Shown: positions 16,874-26,499, counted from the stretch's first letter. The stretch is 64,000 nucleotides of DNA from Phocaeicola_A sp964481755 (GCA_964481755.1 CAYZVH010000001.1:9757-73756); one strand, 5' to 3'. Numbers and translations: made by a program. Notes: generated by a model not told the origin, from the sequence alone.

Positions 16874-18424
16874 TTAGTCCACTGGGAATTGACGACGTCC
16901 AGCCGCTGTCTCATCGTCGGGATAAGGCAATATGTAGCCGAATTCGTTCATGCTGTCGTAGTTGGGGATAGAGGTGGCTCCCGTACGTTTATAGTAGTAG
17001 AAGATCTCTCCCTCGCCCAGGAACTCCTTGCGGTACTCTTTGCCAATCTCAGTAATCACCTCGTCGGCCGTGAGGTTCGTCAGCGGGGTATAGAGAGCGC
17101 GGTTCTCGCGGATGGTGTTGACCAGACTCATGGCCTTCTCGGCATTGCCCTGCTTAGCGTAGCACTCGGCAGCCATGTAGTAAATCTCTGGCAGACGGAT
17201 GACGGGCACCCGGTTGGCATAGAAGGTGCTTGTGAGGTTACGCTGATAGAGCTTCAAGGGCACATAGCCTTGCTCGGATGCACTGAGGTTCTGCGAGAGC
17301 AGCACGGTAACGCGCACGTCGGTGGTCGACTCGTCCTCGTCCGGCGTGGCCTCATCGTCATAGATATCCTTCATCTGCGACTCGGTCAGGTAGATGGCGT
17401 TGTAGTCGGTGTCGGCATACGAGGGGTTGATGTAGCCCTGCATCTTGGTGTCGAGGTCGTTCACACTGATGGCGAAGAGGGCCTCGTTGATCAGGCTAGC
17501 GTTGGCGCGGTTGAGCGTAGCCGGTGTGGAGAAGTTCACGATGAAGGTGTTGCTGTTGTCGAAGCGGATGCTCACACCATCGCCCAAGGCACCGATGATA
17601 TCGTTGCAGAGGGTGAGGGCCGAGGAGAGGCTCGACGAGCTGCCTTCCCACATGTAGACTTGTGCCAACAGAGCCTCCACAGCATAGTAGTTGAGGCGGT
17701 TGTTGCGGGTGGCGTAGAAGCCATCGTCGTTCACATTCTCGTAATAGGCCACGTCGTGCTTGCCGCAGACAGGGTCATAGTCCTTGAGCAACTCCAGCGA
17801 AGCGTTCAGGTCTTTCACCAAGTCGTTGAAGAACTCCGGATAAGTCACCTGCGGGGCGATGTTCTTGTCGACCGTAGTCACATAGGGAATGGTAGGATAC
17901 GTTTCCAACGCTGTGGACAGGCGTGTCAAGTCACCGAAGCCGTAGAGGCGCAGCAGTTGGAAGTGCATGAAGGCACGCACGGCCAGCAGTTCGCCCTTTA
18001 TCACGTGGTAGTTGATGTCGTCCAGCTCGGCCTTCTTCTCGTCGATGACGGCCAAGGCCTCGTTGGCGTTGACGATGACGTTGTAGCCTGAGGCCCAGAT
18101 GTTCTCCACCACGGTCTGACTACGGGTGGTGTTGTAGTTGTGGGACTGGAAGTCGCTTGCCAGCGCGCTGCTCGACGAGCCGCTGTAGAGACGTGTCTGG
18201 TTGGCTATCAGGTCGGGCACGAACCACGAGAGGTTCATGCCATAGAGATTCTCTTCACTCATGGTCAGGTAGCATCCCGTCAGGGTCTGCTTGAAACCCG
18301 AGTCCTTGCTGTAGTGGTCCTTCTCGCGAATCTCGTTGCTGGAGGTCACGTCGAACCAGTCGCTGCAACTGGAGAGGAGCAGGGTGCCTGCCAGCGCTAT
18401 GGATAATGCTTTATATAATTTCAT
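16874..18424 (-). CDS. SusD/RagB-family lipoprotein
   Basis: A 516-residue surface lipoprotein (signal MKLYKALSIALAGTLLLSSC). Typical SusD features are present: N-terminal helical TPR-like region, IKGELLAVRAFMHFQLLRLYG, and the C-terminal blocks IRLPEIYYMAAECYAKQGN and EYRKEFLGEGEIFYYYKR. It acts as the lid that captures substrate over the SusC barrel encoded 22 bases upstream. The downstream proteases and DUF4843/PKD lipoproteins, and the absence of any glycosidase in the operon, suggest a peptide rather than a glycan ligand, as for RagB; that is inference. Confidence 0.93.
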   Translation of the reverse strand: MKLYKALSIALAGTLLLSSCSDWFDVTSSNEIREKDHYSKDSGFKQTLTGCYLTMSEENLYGMNLSWFVPDLIANQTRLYSGSSSSALASDFQSHNYNTTRSQTVVENIWASGYNVIVNANEALAVIDEKKAELDDINYHVIKGELLAVRAFMHFQLLRLYGFGDLTRLSTALETYPTIPYVTTVDKNIAPQVTYPEFFNDLVKDLNASLELLKDYDPVCGKHDVAYYENVNDDGFYATRNNRLNYYAVEALLAQVYMWEGSSSSLSSALTLCNDIIGALGDGVSIRFDNSNTFIVNFSTPATLNRANASLINEALFAISVNDLDTKMQGYINPSYADTDYNAIYLTESQMKDIYDDEATPDEDESTTDVRVTVLLSQNLSASEQGYVPLKLYQRNLTSTFYANRVPVIRLPEIYYMAAECYAKQGNAEKAMSLVNTIRENRALYTPLTNLTADEVITEIGKEYRKEFLGEGEIFYYYKRTGATSIPNYDSMNEFGYILPYPDDETAAGRRQFPVD

Positions 18425-18446
18425 AAGTTTCTTTCTTGTTTAAGCG

Positions 18447-21400
18447 TTAGAATGTTGCGGATAATGCGAACGAGAGCGTGCGGGCAAACGGATAGCTGGT
18501 ACCGCGCTCCACCTTGATGGAGGAGAAGGTAGCCACGTCGTTGAGGTAGACCGACAAACGCAGGCGTTGCATATAGAGTTTCGCATAGATGGACTCGGGG
18601 AACTCGTAGTAAGCGCTGATGGACGAGATGGAGAGCTCGTTGCGGTCCTGCACGAAGCGGGTGGTTGCCCGTGTGGTGGTCTTGGCGCTGTAGCCCTTGT
18701 ACTGGGTCACGTCGCCCGGAGTCTTCCAACGGCCTGTGAGCACGCGGCGGTCTACGTTGTAGGTCATGTCGGCATCCTCCACACGGTCCACGAGGGTGGA
18801 GTTGTACATCTGTCCGCCTGCCAAGTAGGTGCAGGTGGCGGTCAGTCCGAAGCCTTTGTACTCGGCACTGAAACCGATATTGCCACGGTACTTCGGTGTA
18901 GCGTCGCCAGCGGCCACCATGTCGGACGAGTCGTAGGTATAGGTGTAGGTACCATCCTTCTTGATGTAGATTTCCTCACCGGTCTGCGGGTCGATGCCTG
19001 CGGAGGGCACGGCCCAGATGGTGTTCATGGAGAGTCCGTCCTGGTACATCAGCACGGGAGAGGTTTGGTCCTCGTCCTCAGCCAGGGCCAACATGCGGTC
19101 GTTGTACTCGCGCATACTCTGCGAGAGGCTGATGATGCGGTTCTTCGTGTAAACGAACGATCCGTAGATGGAGACGAAGCCGTCGCGGCTCTGCCACGGG
19201 GTGTAGTTGGCCTTGATTTCCACACCGGAGTTGCGCACCAGTCCGAGGTTGTCCTTCACGGTGCTGAATCCGGTAGAGGTGGGGATACTCACGTTGGTGA
19301 GCATGTTCTTGGTGTCGGCCTTGTAGAGGTCGAACGAGAGGGAGAGACCGAAGGCACGGAAGTCGAAGCCGACGTTGTAGTCCTTCTTCTGTTCCCACAT
19401 CAAGCCGGAGTTCGGCATGCGGCTCAGGTAAGCGCCCGTCAGACCTTCGTAGGTGGCACCTGTATAGTAACTATAGGTAGCGATAGCCTCGTTGGTGCTG
19501 AAGTTCTGGTTACCGGTGAGACCTATGCTGCCACGGATCTTAAAGAGTTTCAGCCACTCGGCGTTCTTCAACCAAGGTTCGTTGTGCACGTTCCATCCCA
19601 GACCAGCGGACCAGCTGTCGGCCCAACGTTTGTCGGAGCCGTAGAGCGACGAGGCGCTCTCGCGTCCGGTGAGGTCAACAAGGAAGCGGTTGTCGTAGTC
19701 GTACGAAGCGGCCAACAGGAAGCTCATCTCGCGGTTCACCGAAGCGTAGCCTGTCGGTGTGGTACCCTCGGCATACTGGTGGGCGAAGGTGATGTCCGCT
19801 GCCGTCTCGTTGCTGAAGCCTTCAGCCTGATGTTGGTAGGCTTGGTATTTGGTCTCGGACACGAAGTATCCGGCGTTGCCGAACACATGGTGTTTGCCGA
19901 AGGCGTGGTTGTAGTTCACGTTCAAGTCGCCACTGAGCTGGGTCTGCTTACCGTTCTCCATGATGTAGAGTCCGCGGCGGTCCCAGGCGGAAGTGCCCTT
20001 GGTGTAGGAGGCGAAGCGGGAGTGGTTTGCCGGATAGTATTGATCCACATCGTTGCGTTTCTGCTCAGCGCCCAAACGGATGGTGGCCTTCAGGTCGGGG
20101 TTGATGGTCCACTCAGCATAGAAATTATTCGTGAACTCGGTGTAAGACGACTCGAGGCTGGTGCCGATGGTAGCGTCGTAGAGCGGGTTGGCTACGGCAT
20201 TGCCTCCATAGGAGAGGTTGCTGTTGCTCACCTCCGCCCAGCGGAGCACATTGCCGTTGGCATCTTCTGCCTGCCAGTAAGGGTTCATCTTCACATAGTC
20301 CGAGAAGGTTCCGTAGGGAGAGTCGGTACTCTTGTTGGAGATGACGCTCAGGATATTCTTGAACAGAAGGTTCTTGCGGCGATACGAGAGGCTCACGTCA
20401 CCGGAGATGTTGCGACGGTCGGAGCCTTTCATCACACCTGCCACATCGTTGTAGGTAAAGTTGAGCACTCCGCGCAGGTTGCGTGCGTCGCCCAGTTCGA
20501 TGTTGATGTTGTGCTTCTGTCCCACGCCGGTGCGCAGAGGTTTCGCCATCCAGTCGGTGTCGAGACCCTCGAGCGCCAGTTTGTAGCGTTGGTTATAGAG
20601 CTCGGTCAACGTCTGTTGTTGGGTAGCGGAGCCACCGTTGTAGTAGGCTGAGTTGATGTCGTAGATTCCCTCGTTGCGCTCCACCTGCAGCTTCTCCAGG
20701 GCATTGGTCATGTCGTAGCTAGTGAGGTCGGGCATCTCCAGGTCGAGGCTACCATTGTAGGAGATGCGTGCCTCGGTGCCTGCCAGGCGCTTGGTCTCGA
20801 TGACAATGACACCATTAGCAGCCTTGCTACCGTAGAGGGCCTTTGCCGAAGCATCCTTCAGAATGGTGACGCTCTCCACGCGGTTCATGTCGAGGTCCTT
20901 CACACGCTCGGCCGAGGTCTCGAATCCGTCGAGGATGAAGAGTGGCTCGTTGGGTTGGTTTTGGTAGCTGCTCTTCAGCGAGGAGGTCTCTGCCGGGAAA
21001 CTGGAGGTACCGCGCATCGAGATGGTCGGTGTGGAGTTCGGGTCGGAACCCATCGTCAGGTTATCGGCGATGTAGACCGTGGGGTCGAGGTTCTTCAGGC
21101 TCTGGAGCAGGTTCTGGTTGCTCACGCGACGCAGGTCCTTGCCCGATACGGTGGTAGCCGAACCGGTGAAGCTCTCCGCCTTGCGGGTGTAGACACCGTT
21201 GACAATCACTTCGGAGAGTTGGTTGTCGTCCTCCAGGACGACTTGGATATTCGTGTGGTCAGTCTGGCCATTGAAGCTGAGCGTGACCGTCTTCATACCT
21301 ACGTAGGAAAACTGCAGCGTCGTGCGATCGCTCTTGGGCAACGAGAGGCTGAAGCGTCCGTCCGCGTCGGTAGACACGCCCTTGCCACTGCCGGGCAACA

Positions 21401-21671
21401 CCACGGTACCACCTATCACGGCATCGCCGTTGGCATCCACTACTCGGCCACTATAGACCACTTCGCCACGTTTGCGTTGAGGCGTGTTGTCATCTTGTGC
21501 CGCTGACAACTGTCCTTTGACGGTTCCGCCCACGACGCGTTTCCCTGCGGCTGCCCCAACGTCCTGAGGCAACGACAGAAGCAACATCATCAAGCAGAAA
21601 CCTACCTGCATAATCTTACTCTTCATACTTAATAACACTTGTTTCAATGTTAGTTTTTTACTCTTGTTCAT
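18447..21671 (-). CDS. SusC/RagA-family TonB-linked outer-membrane receptor
   Basis: 1074 residues from the ATG at 21671; a start at 21626 (MKSKIMQVGFCLMMLLLSL) would also give a signal peptide. After the signal comes a carboxypeptidase-regulatory-like domain (VVYSGRVVDANGDAVIGGTV, DGRFSLSLPK), then the plug with ESVTILKDASAKALYGSKAA, and a large beta-barrel ending in a C-terminal LSFALSATF. Forms the outer-membrane channel with the SusD partner. First gene of the protease-containing operon that extends to 9100; its promoter is at about 21820 and its leader contains a 22-base repeat array. Confidence 0.95.
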   Translation of the reverse strand: MNKSKKLTLKQVLLSMKSKIMQVGFCLMMLLLSLPQDVGAAAGKRVVGGTVKGQLSAAQDDNTPQRKRGEVVYSGRVVDANGDAVIGGTVVLPGSGKGVSTDADGRFSLSLPKSDRTTLQFSYVGMKTVTLSFNGQTDHTNIQVVLEDDNQLSEVIVNGVYTRKAESFTGSATTVSGKDLRRVSNQNLLQSLKNLDPTVYIADNLTMGSDPNSTPTISMRGTSSFPAETSSLKSSYQNQPNEPLFILDGFETSAERVKDLDMNRVESVTILKDASAKALYGSKAANGVIVIETKRLAGTEARISYNGSLDLEMPDLTSYDMTNALEKLQVERNEGIYDINSAYYNGGSATQQQTLTELYNQRYKLALEGLDTDWMAKPLRTGVGQKHNINIELGDARNLRGVLNFTYNDVAGVMKGSDRRNISGDVSLSYRRKNLLFKNILSVISNKSTDSPYGTFSDYVKMNPYWQAEDANGNVLRWAEVSNSNLSYGGNAVANPLYDATIGTSLESSYTEFTNNFYAEWTINPDLKATIRLGAEQKRNDVDQYYPANHSRFASYTKGTSAWDRRGLYIMENGKQTQLSGDLNVNYNHAFGKHHVFGNAGYFVSETKYQAYQHQAEGFSNETAADITFAHQYAEGTTPTGYASVNREMSFLLAASYDYDNRFLVDLTGRESASSLYGSDKRWADSWSAGLGWNVHNEPWLKNAEWLKLFKIRGSIGLTGNQNFSTNEAIATYSYYTGATYEGLTGAYLSRMPNSGLMWEQKKDYNVGFDFRAFGLSLSFDLYKADTKNMLTNVSIPTSTGFSTVKDNLGLVRNSGVEIKANYTPWQSRDGFVSIYGSFVYTKNRIISLSQSMREYNDRMLALAEDEDQTSPVLMYQDGLSMNTIWAVPSAGIDPQTGEEIYIKKDGTYTYTYDSSDMVAAGDATPKYRGNIGFSAEYKGFGLTATCTYLAGGQMYNSTLVDRVEDADMTYNVDRRVLTGRWKTPGDVTQYKGYSAKTTTRATTRFVQDRNELSISSISAYYEFPESIYAKLYMQRLRLSVYLNDVATFSSIKVERGTSYPFARTLSFALSATF

Positions 21672-21706
21672 TCTCTCTATTCAATCATGTTATTTGATCT
21701 CATTTA

Positions 21707-21772
21707 TTTTCCTAACCAGAGAAATCTTTTTTCCTAACTAGGAAAATATATTTTCCTAACTAGGGAGAAAAA
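21707..21772. repeat. 22-base tandem repeat array (CCTAAC type) in the susC leader
   Basis: Three units with the core CCTAAC at 21711, 21733 and 21755, exactly 22 bases apart, each preceded by TTTT. The junction of units 2 and 3 is the palindrome AGGAAAATATATTTTCCT. It lies between the promoter box at 21820 and the susC start at 21671, so the array would be transcribed as part of the 5' leader. Confidence 0.75.
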
Positions 21773-21819
21773 ATGGCTCAGTGGCAAGTGCCCCGAGCCT
21801 TCCCTCGGATAGAATGGAG

Positions 21820-21827
21820 CAAAGTTA
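21820..21827 (-). promoter_or_regulatory. Promoter -7 box for the protease SusC/SusD operon
   Basis: Minus-strand TAACTTTG matches TAnnTTTG. A CTTG at about the -33 position (18 bases further upstream) is a partial match to TTTG. The implied leader is roughly 140 bases. The remaining spacer 21828-22001 shows nothing else I can name. Confidence 0.6.
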
Positions 21828-22001
21828 AGGATTTATTATAGCATGCAAGTATTTTTTACGTTAAATCCACAAATAATGTAGAGATTTCGTTCATTTGCCA
21901 TCACCCGCGAATGACCTATATACTCGTTTACAGGAGACCTATTATCGACAAAGCCATGCGCATGGGGACTTGCGCAGGACTTGCATACATAATAAGAAGC
22001 C

Positions 22002-22040
22002 GAGCGGCAGACGCAACCTCGTTGGTCGCTTCTGCCGCTC
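22002..22040 (-). terminator. Terminator after the GH28 gene
   Basis: GAGCGGCAGA (22002-22011) pairs perfectly with TCTGCCGCTC (22031-22040). Read on the minus strand, the hairpin is followed by GGCTTCTTATT. It lies 38 bases past the GH28 stop codon. Confidence 0.75.
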
Positions 22041-22077
22041 GTATGCAGAGCCCCTCAGCAAGGGACTGTCGGTTCTT

Positions 22078-23487
22078 TTACTTAACCTTCTTCCCGTTTA
22101 TCTTCAGGTTGTCGTAGTGCACGTCCTTGGCTCCTACTACGGACACACCAGGGTCTTTCTCCACATTGTTGAAGATGCAGTTGCTCACGTGGATGTTCTC
22201 CACATTGTAGCGGTCGTCGTAGCCGGTTATCAGCACACCGTAGCGACTCTTCTGGCTGGTGACGTTGTCGAGGAACACGTTGCGCACGAAGGGCGGGAAA
22301 CTGCGGTCGCACTGTTCGCGGCTCTCGTACACGAGGTTTATCTTGAGCACCGCCTCGCGGCACTCCCCTACCTCGACGTTGCGCACGTAGATGTTCTCTA
22401 TCACACCGCCTCGGCAGTTGTTGGTCTTGATGCGGATGACACGCTCCAGGTTGGGGCTGTCCATCCGGCAATTCTCCACGAAGAGGTTGCGGAAGCCACC
22501 GGCTATCTCGCTGCCTATCACCACACCACCGTGTCCGTCCTTCATCGTGCAGTTGCGCACGACGATGTTCTCGCTGGGGATGTTCCACTTGCGTCCGTCG
22601 GCGTTGCGTCCGCTCTTGATGGCTATGCAGTCGTCGCCGGTTTCAAATAAACAGTTTTCAATAAGCACGTTCTTGCACGACTCGGGGTCGCAGCCGTCGC
22701 CGTTCGGTCCGTGGTTGATGACCTTCACGTCGCGCACCGTCAGGTTCTCACAGAAAAGGGGATGGATGCACCAGAATGGAGAGTTGCGCAAGGTGACCCC
22801 TTCGAGCAGCACCTCGTTACAACGGACGAAGTTCACCATCTGTGGGCGGAGTCCGTCGTCGATGGTCATCTGGCGTTTGTCTATCGGGGCGAAGGTCTCG
22901 GCGTAAGCCAACAGTTTGGCACGGCCGCCATTGCGCTGGGAGGTCATACCCTCCTTCCAGCCGTAGCGTTTGCTGTCGCCGCACATGGGCCACCAGGTCT
23001 CGTTGCTGCCTTGGGCATCGATGGTGCCTTCGCCCGTGATGGCGAAGTTACTCTCGCCATAGGCATAGATGAGCGGATGGAGGTTGTAGCAGTCCACGCC
23101 TTCCCAACGGGTGAGTACGGTGGGTGTATAGAGATGGAGGTCGAAGACGAACTTCAGCTCAGCATCCTTTTCAAGGTGGAGGTTCACGTTGCTCTTCATC
23201 GTGATAGGGCCGCAGTAGTAGACGCCAGCAGGCACCGTCACCGTGCCGCCGCCGTGCGTACTGCAGGTGGTGATGGCCAGGTTGATGGCATCGTGGCAGA
23301 GCTGTTCCTCGCCTTGCCACCCGGCTTTGGCTCCGAAGTCGAGGATGTTGTATACTTTGTCGCAGAAGGAAGGAGTCTCGATGTTCTCCACTATCGCTTC
23401 ACACTGTTTCCATGCGTCGGCGTTGTTTTGTGCCGCGACGGAGAGCATCGCGCAGAAAGCGCCAATGAGGCAGATTGTTTTTTTCAT
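22078..23487 (-). CDS. GH28-family glycoside hydrolase (polygalacturonase type)
   Basis: About 469 residues from the ATG at 23487 (MKKTICLIGAFCAMLSVAAQ, signal peptide); the longer frame overlaps the promoter box. A right-handed beta-helix pectinase: it shows VYNILDFGAK at the start and all four GH28 blocks, NGDGCDPESC, ETGDDCIAIKSG, KDGHGGVVIGSE and VIRIKTN. Such enzymes hydrolyse galacturonic acid or rhamnogalacturonan linkages of pectin, in the periplasm or at the surface. It has its own promoter and terminator. Linkage to the rhamnose genes 13 kb away is suggestive, since rhamnogalacturonan releases rhamnose, but the two are separate units. Confidence 0.93.
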   Translation of the reverse strand: MKKTICLIGAFCAMLSVAAQNNADAWKQCEAIVENIETPSFCDKVYNILDFGAKAGWQGEEQLCHDAINLAITTCSTHGGGTVTVPAGVYYCGPITMKSNVNLHLEKDAELKFVFDLHLYTPTVLTRWEGVDCYNLHPLIYAYGESNFAITGEGTIDAQGSNETWWPMCGDSKRYGWKEGMTSQRNGGRAKLLAYAETFAPIDKRQMTIDDGLRPQMVNFVRCNEVLLEGVTLRNSPFWCIHPLFCENLTVRDVKVINHGPNGDGCDPESCKNVLIENCLFETGDDCIAIKSGRNADGRKWNIPSENIVVRNCTMKDGHGGVVIGSEIAGGFRNLFVENCRMDSPNLERVIRIKTNNCRGGVIENIYVRNVEVGECREAVLKINLVYESREQCDRSFPPFVRNVFLDNVTSQKSRYGVLITGYDDRYNVENIHVSNCIFNNVEKDPGVSVVGAKDVHYDNLKINGKKVK

Positions 23488-23525
23488 GATAGCTATCGGT
23501 TTGAAGTGTTTAAAAGTTGTGGCAG

Positions 23526-23533
23526 CAAAAGTA
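23526..23533 (-). promoter_or_regulatory. Promoter -7 box for the GH28 gene
   Basis: Minus-strand TACTTTTG, a TAnnTTTG match, 38 bases upstream of the GH28 start and only about 10 bases downstream of the terminator hairpin of the preceding operon. Confidence 0.6.
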
Positions 23534-23542
23534 ATACAAAAA

Positions 23543-23587
23543 AGCATATCTCCCTAACCGGACAGGTTCCAATTGGGAAGATATGCT
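23543..23587 (-). terminator. Terminator of the TonB receptor-DUF4876-DUF6850 operon
   Basis: AGCATATCT (23543-23551) pairs perfectly with AGATATGCT (23579-23587), extended inside by CCC/GGG. On the minus strand the stem is followed by TTTTTTG, a canonical intrinsic terminator 37 bases beyond the DUF6850 stop. Confidence 0.85.
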
Positions 23588-23623
23588 CTATTATTTATGG
23601 ATAGGTAGTGGCAGACTGATTGC

Positions 23624-25147
23624 TTAGAGGGAGACACCCACGCTTACCCACAGCTGGCGGTTGTCCTCGTCCATGCCGTCGTAGAATCCCTGTTGCCAAC
23701 CAACCTCGGCGGTGAAGCCTAGGGTAGGTTTCAGCGTATGCATCCAGCGCACGGAGAGTCCATAGAGGGAGCAGCCTGCGCTCTGCATACGGTAGTTCTG
23801 CAGCAAAATCTGACGGGCATAGTTCACCGCTATGGTTCCAGCCTGCAGGTCTGCGTCCAGTTTCATCTGGCGAGCACCCCACACGTGGCCTTCCACCACA
23901 TCTTGATTGATGCGAAGGGAGGAGTTAAGTGCCAAGTTGACATCCACGTGGCTGTTTTCCATGATTTTGTCCAGCGAGGCATAAGTGTCCTTACGATGGC
24001 GATAGTCCACAGCGGGCACTACGCTCCAGCGCCAGCAGTCGGTCTGCTGTTGTTCGTAGAAGAAGGAGAGACCCGCTTGCTGACGGTTGCTCTCGAAGGC
24101 ATCCACCGAGGATATCAGCGGATAGAGGTTGCTGGCCGCATCACCGAAGAAGTTCTCCGTGCCGGTGCGGTCCTTGCAGGCCGCCTCCAGTTTGATGCCG
24201 TAAGCGTTTTGCGCACCAGCATGTTTCCAAGCCAGCTCGGCACCATACTCTGCGGTACTGCTCTCGTTGAGCTTGATGTTTCCTGGGTCGGGCAGTTTCT
24301 TCGTCAGCGAGGAGGAACGGAAGTAGGCTGCGCCCGAAATGCCGTTGCCGCTCAGAGGCAGCAGCGAGAGGGTCACGCCATAGGTCATTCCTTCGTAGCT
24401 ATAACTGTTGCGAGCACCGTCGAAACGGGTGTAGCTGGTACCCAAGCCGGTTAGTTGGAACGTTTTGCTCACTCCCAACTCATCAAAATAGGTAATGTTT
24501 CCGTTCTGTTTGTAGCGGTGCACCTCACCAGAGAGGCCCAAAGCGTAGTTTCGCAACGCATAGGTTCCACCCACACGGAAGTCCAAATCGGCGGTAATGT
24601 TACGTGGACGCGGATCGACATCGCGATACTCCAGCAACGCCTTGTAGCCGAAACTCAAGCCATAGGTCCAGCGGCCTGTGTGCTGGGCATAACCACCGTG
24701 GAAGTAGTAAGTCTCCGACTTCATGTCGCCACACAGACTGTCGGCCACCACGTAGGGATAGACTTGCTCGTAGTCGGAGGTCTCGTTCCATTTCACGTGG
24801 GTGCGGGTGCCGTTGCGGTAGTAGGCTTCGCCCCACACCCGCGAGTTGTCCGTCAACCGCACGTAGGAGTCTGCTGACACACGAAATCCTCGCCATCCGT
24901 CACCCTCCTCGACTACTAGAGGAGTGCTCTCCTTCTGGTTATCTATCGATACAGAGAGGTTGGAGAGTGACACTTGGTGGTGATAGAACTTCATGGCTGG
25001 GTTCTCAAAGGGAAGGGCCACGAAAGTCTCAGCCAGCGAGGAGTGCACCAGCGTGCGTGTAGACAGAGAGGTTGTGTCTGCCCCCTGTGCGAGGGAAGAC
25101 ACAACCATCAGTAGTAGTACTTGAATTGTTATCAGTCGTTGTTTCAT
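23624..25147 (-). CDS. DUF6850-family outer-membrane beta-barrel protein
   Basis: 507 residues with a signal peptide (MKQRLITIQVLLLMVVSSLAQ). The rest is rich in alternating aromatic/polar strands (VWGEAYYRNGTRTHVKWNE, WTYGLSFGYKALLEYRD, TYALRNYALGLSGEVHRYKQ) and ends in a strand with a hydrophobic last residue (LWVSVGVSL), all typical of outer-membrane barrels. It matches the Bacteroidota family I know as DUF6850; function unknown. It follows the DUF4876 gene by 35 bases and is the last gene of the receptor operon, so it likely works with that receptor. Confidence 0.75.
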   Translation of the reverse strand: MKQRLITIQVLLLMVVSSLAQGADTTSLSTRTLVHSSLAETFVALPFENPAMKFYHHQVSLSNLSVSIDNQKESTPLVVEEGDGWRGFRVSADSYVRLTDNSRVWGEAYYRNGTRTHVKWNETSDYEQVYPYVVADSLCGDMKSETYYFHGGYAQHTGRWTYGLSFGYKALLEYRDVDPRPRNITADLDFRVGGTYALRNYALGLSGEVHRYKQNGNITYFDELGVSKTFQLTGLGTSYTRFDGARNSYSYEGMTYGVTLSLLPLSGNGISGAAYFRSSSLTKKLPDPGNIKLNESSTAEYGAELAWKHAGAQNAYGIKLEAACKDRTGTENFFGDAASNLYPLISSVDAFESNRQQAGLSFFYEQQQTDCWRWSVVPAVDYRHRKDTYASLDKIMENSHVDVNLALNSSLRINQDVVEGHVWGARQMKLDADLQAGTIAVNYARQILLQNYRMQSAGCSLYGLSVRWMHTLKPTLGFTAEVGWQQGFYDGMDEDNRQLWVSVGVSL

Positions 25148-25182
25148 GCGTTACTGTCGCAAAGTCGACCTATCGGTCTTAT

Positions 25183-26499
25183 TTATTCATGGAATTTGTA
25201 ATACGGATCAGCCTCCACAGCCTCGAAGTCGAGCGAAGAGTCGTTGCTGTCCTGCAACTTCTTGCCAGCGGCTACACGACGGCGAACAGCCTTGCCGTAA
25301 CGATTAGCGTCTGCTGCTGTTTCTGTCACGTGGGTATAACCTTTATCCAAAGCAGGGCTTGTTACCAGCCATTCATATTCTGACAACGGGCAGAGGTTCA
25401 CAGCATCGATAACCCAACTGTTAGGAATGGTCCAACATTTACTTTTCAGATCATAAGTTTTACCATTATAGGTATTGGTAAACTTATAGGCATAATTGTA
25501 ATAGTTGGTAGAGTCAGCCATGAAAGCGTCGCCAGAAGCGTACTTGGTGTCGTCCAAACGAACCAGCGCATAAGCGCGGTTACCCTGTGTAGTCAGAGCA
25601 GTAATGGAAAGTGAGTAGGTGTAGATTCTCTCCAAGTTGGGTACGTCCGTATTATCCATATCGAGGAAGTTCGGGTTGCTCGACTCATCGTACCACTCGA
25701 AGTCAGCCTTAGTCAGGTCATAAGAGCTCGCATTATTATTACGATGGTCTACTGCGCAGTCAGCCAACAGGATGGACTCACCCGGAGCCACGTAGAGGTT
25801 CGTTCCCATAGGGATGCGATACATAAAGTGGAACGAGAAGCGCTCGTTGATGAAGTTCGGGTTCATCTCGTCTCTCTTGGAGTTTGTCAACAGGTCGGAC
25901 TCGGTGATAGCCAGTCCATCGGCAAGCAACGTATCATTGGAGTTGTTGTATACCCTGATGTAGGTATCGTAGTGATACTGTTTGCCTTCCGGAGTCTGTG
26001 TTCCAGCGAAGAAGATCTCTGCGATCACGAAGTCACCGCTGGCACCTTCGCTCTCTGCCTCGGGTGAATAGACGAAAGAGTTCTCAGCCTTCACGGGAAT
26101 GTTGGCGGTCTCCTCGGTCATGGTGACAGCCTCTTGGTAAGAGCGGAGTCCTGTAGAAGTGCGGTCGCCATTATTGTCATCGTAAGAGATGGTACCGTTC
26201 ATGGTAATGTTGTAGAAGCCCTCGGGAACGGTAATCTCTACGGTCACAGACTGCTGATTTTCGCGAATCGCATCGGCTTTGGTATCCTTGGTTGTATAAG
26301 CCACGGACTCGACACCTGTGTTCACGTTCTTCACAATCACCTCGTTCAGAGTTACATCCGGATTCTTGCTCATCAAATACTCCGGAGCCTGAAGTGTTAC
26401 CTGTGTGGTTACCTTCTTAACGTCGTTGTCATCACAAGCGACAAAACTAATACCTGCCATCAAAAGGCAGCATGCAGAGAATAATGTTCTTAATTTCAT
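25183..26499 (-). CDS. DUF4876 surface lipoprotein
   Basis: 438 residues beginning MKLRTLFSACCLLMAGISFVAC, a lipoprotein signal. The first 130 residues look like an immunoglobulin-like or FN3-like beta-sandwich; the remainder (FVIAEIFFAGTQTPEGKQYHYD, DTYIRVYNNSNDTLLADGLAI) resembles a lamin-tail-like fold and is what I recognise as DUF4876. It lies between a TonB-dependent receptor (19 bases) and the DUF6850 barrel (35 bases). Probably a surface binding protein for the receptor's ligand. No catalytic residues are apparent. Confidence 0.75.
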   Translation of the reverse strand: MKLRTLFSACCLLMAGISFVACDDNDVKKVTTQVTLQAPEYLMSKNPDVTLNEVIVKNVNTGVESVAYTTKDTKADAIRENQQSVTVEITVPEGFYNITMNGTISYDDNNGDRTSTGLRSYQEAVTMTEETANIPVKAENSFVYSPEAESEGASGDFVIAEIFFAGTQTPEGKQYHYDTYIRVYNNSNDTLLADGLAITESDLLTNSKRDEMNPNFINERFSFHFMYRIPMGTNLYVAPGESILLADCAVDHRNNNASSYDLTKADFEWYDESSNPNFLDMDNTDVPNLERIYTYSLSITALTTQGNRAYALVRLDDTKYASGDAFMADSTNYYNYAYKFTNTYNGKTYDLKSKCWTIPNSWVIDAVNLCPLSEYEWLVTSPALDKGYTHVTETAADANRYGKAVRRRVAAGKKLQDSNDSSLDFEAVEADPYYKFHE

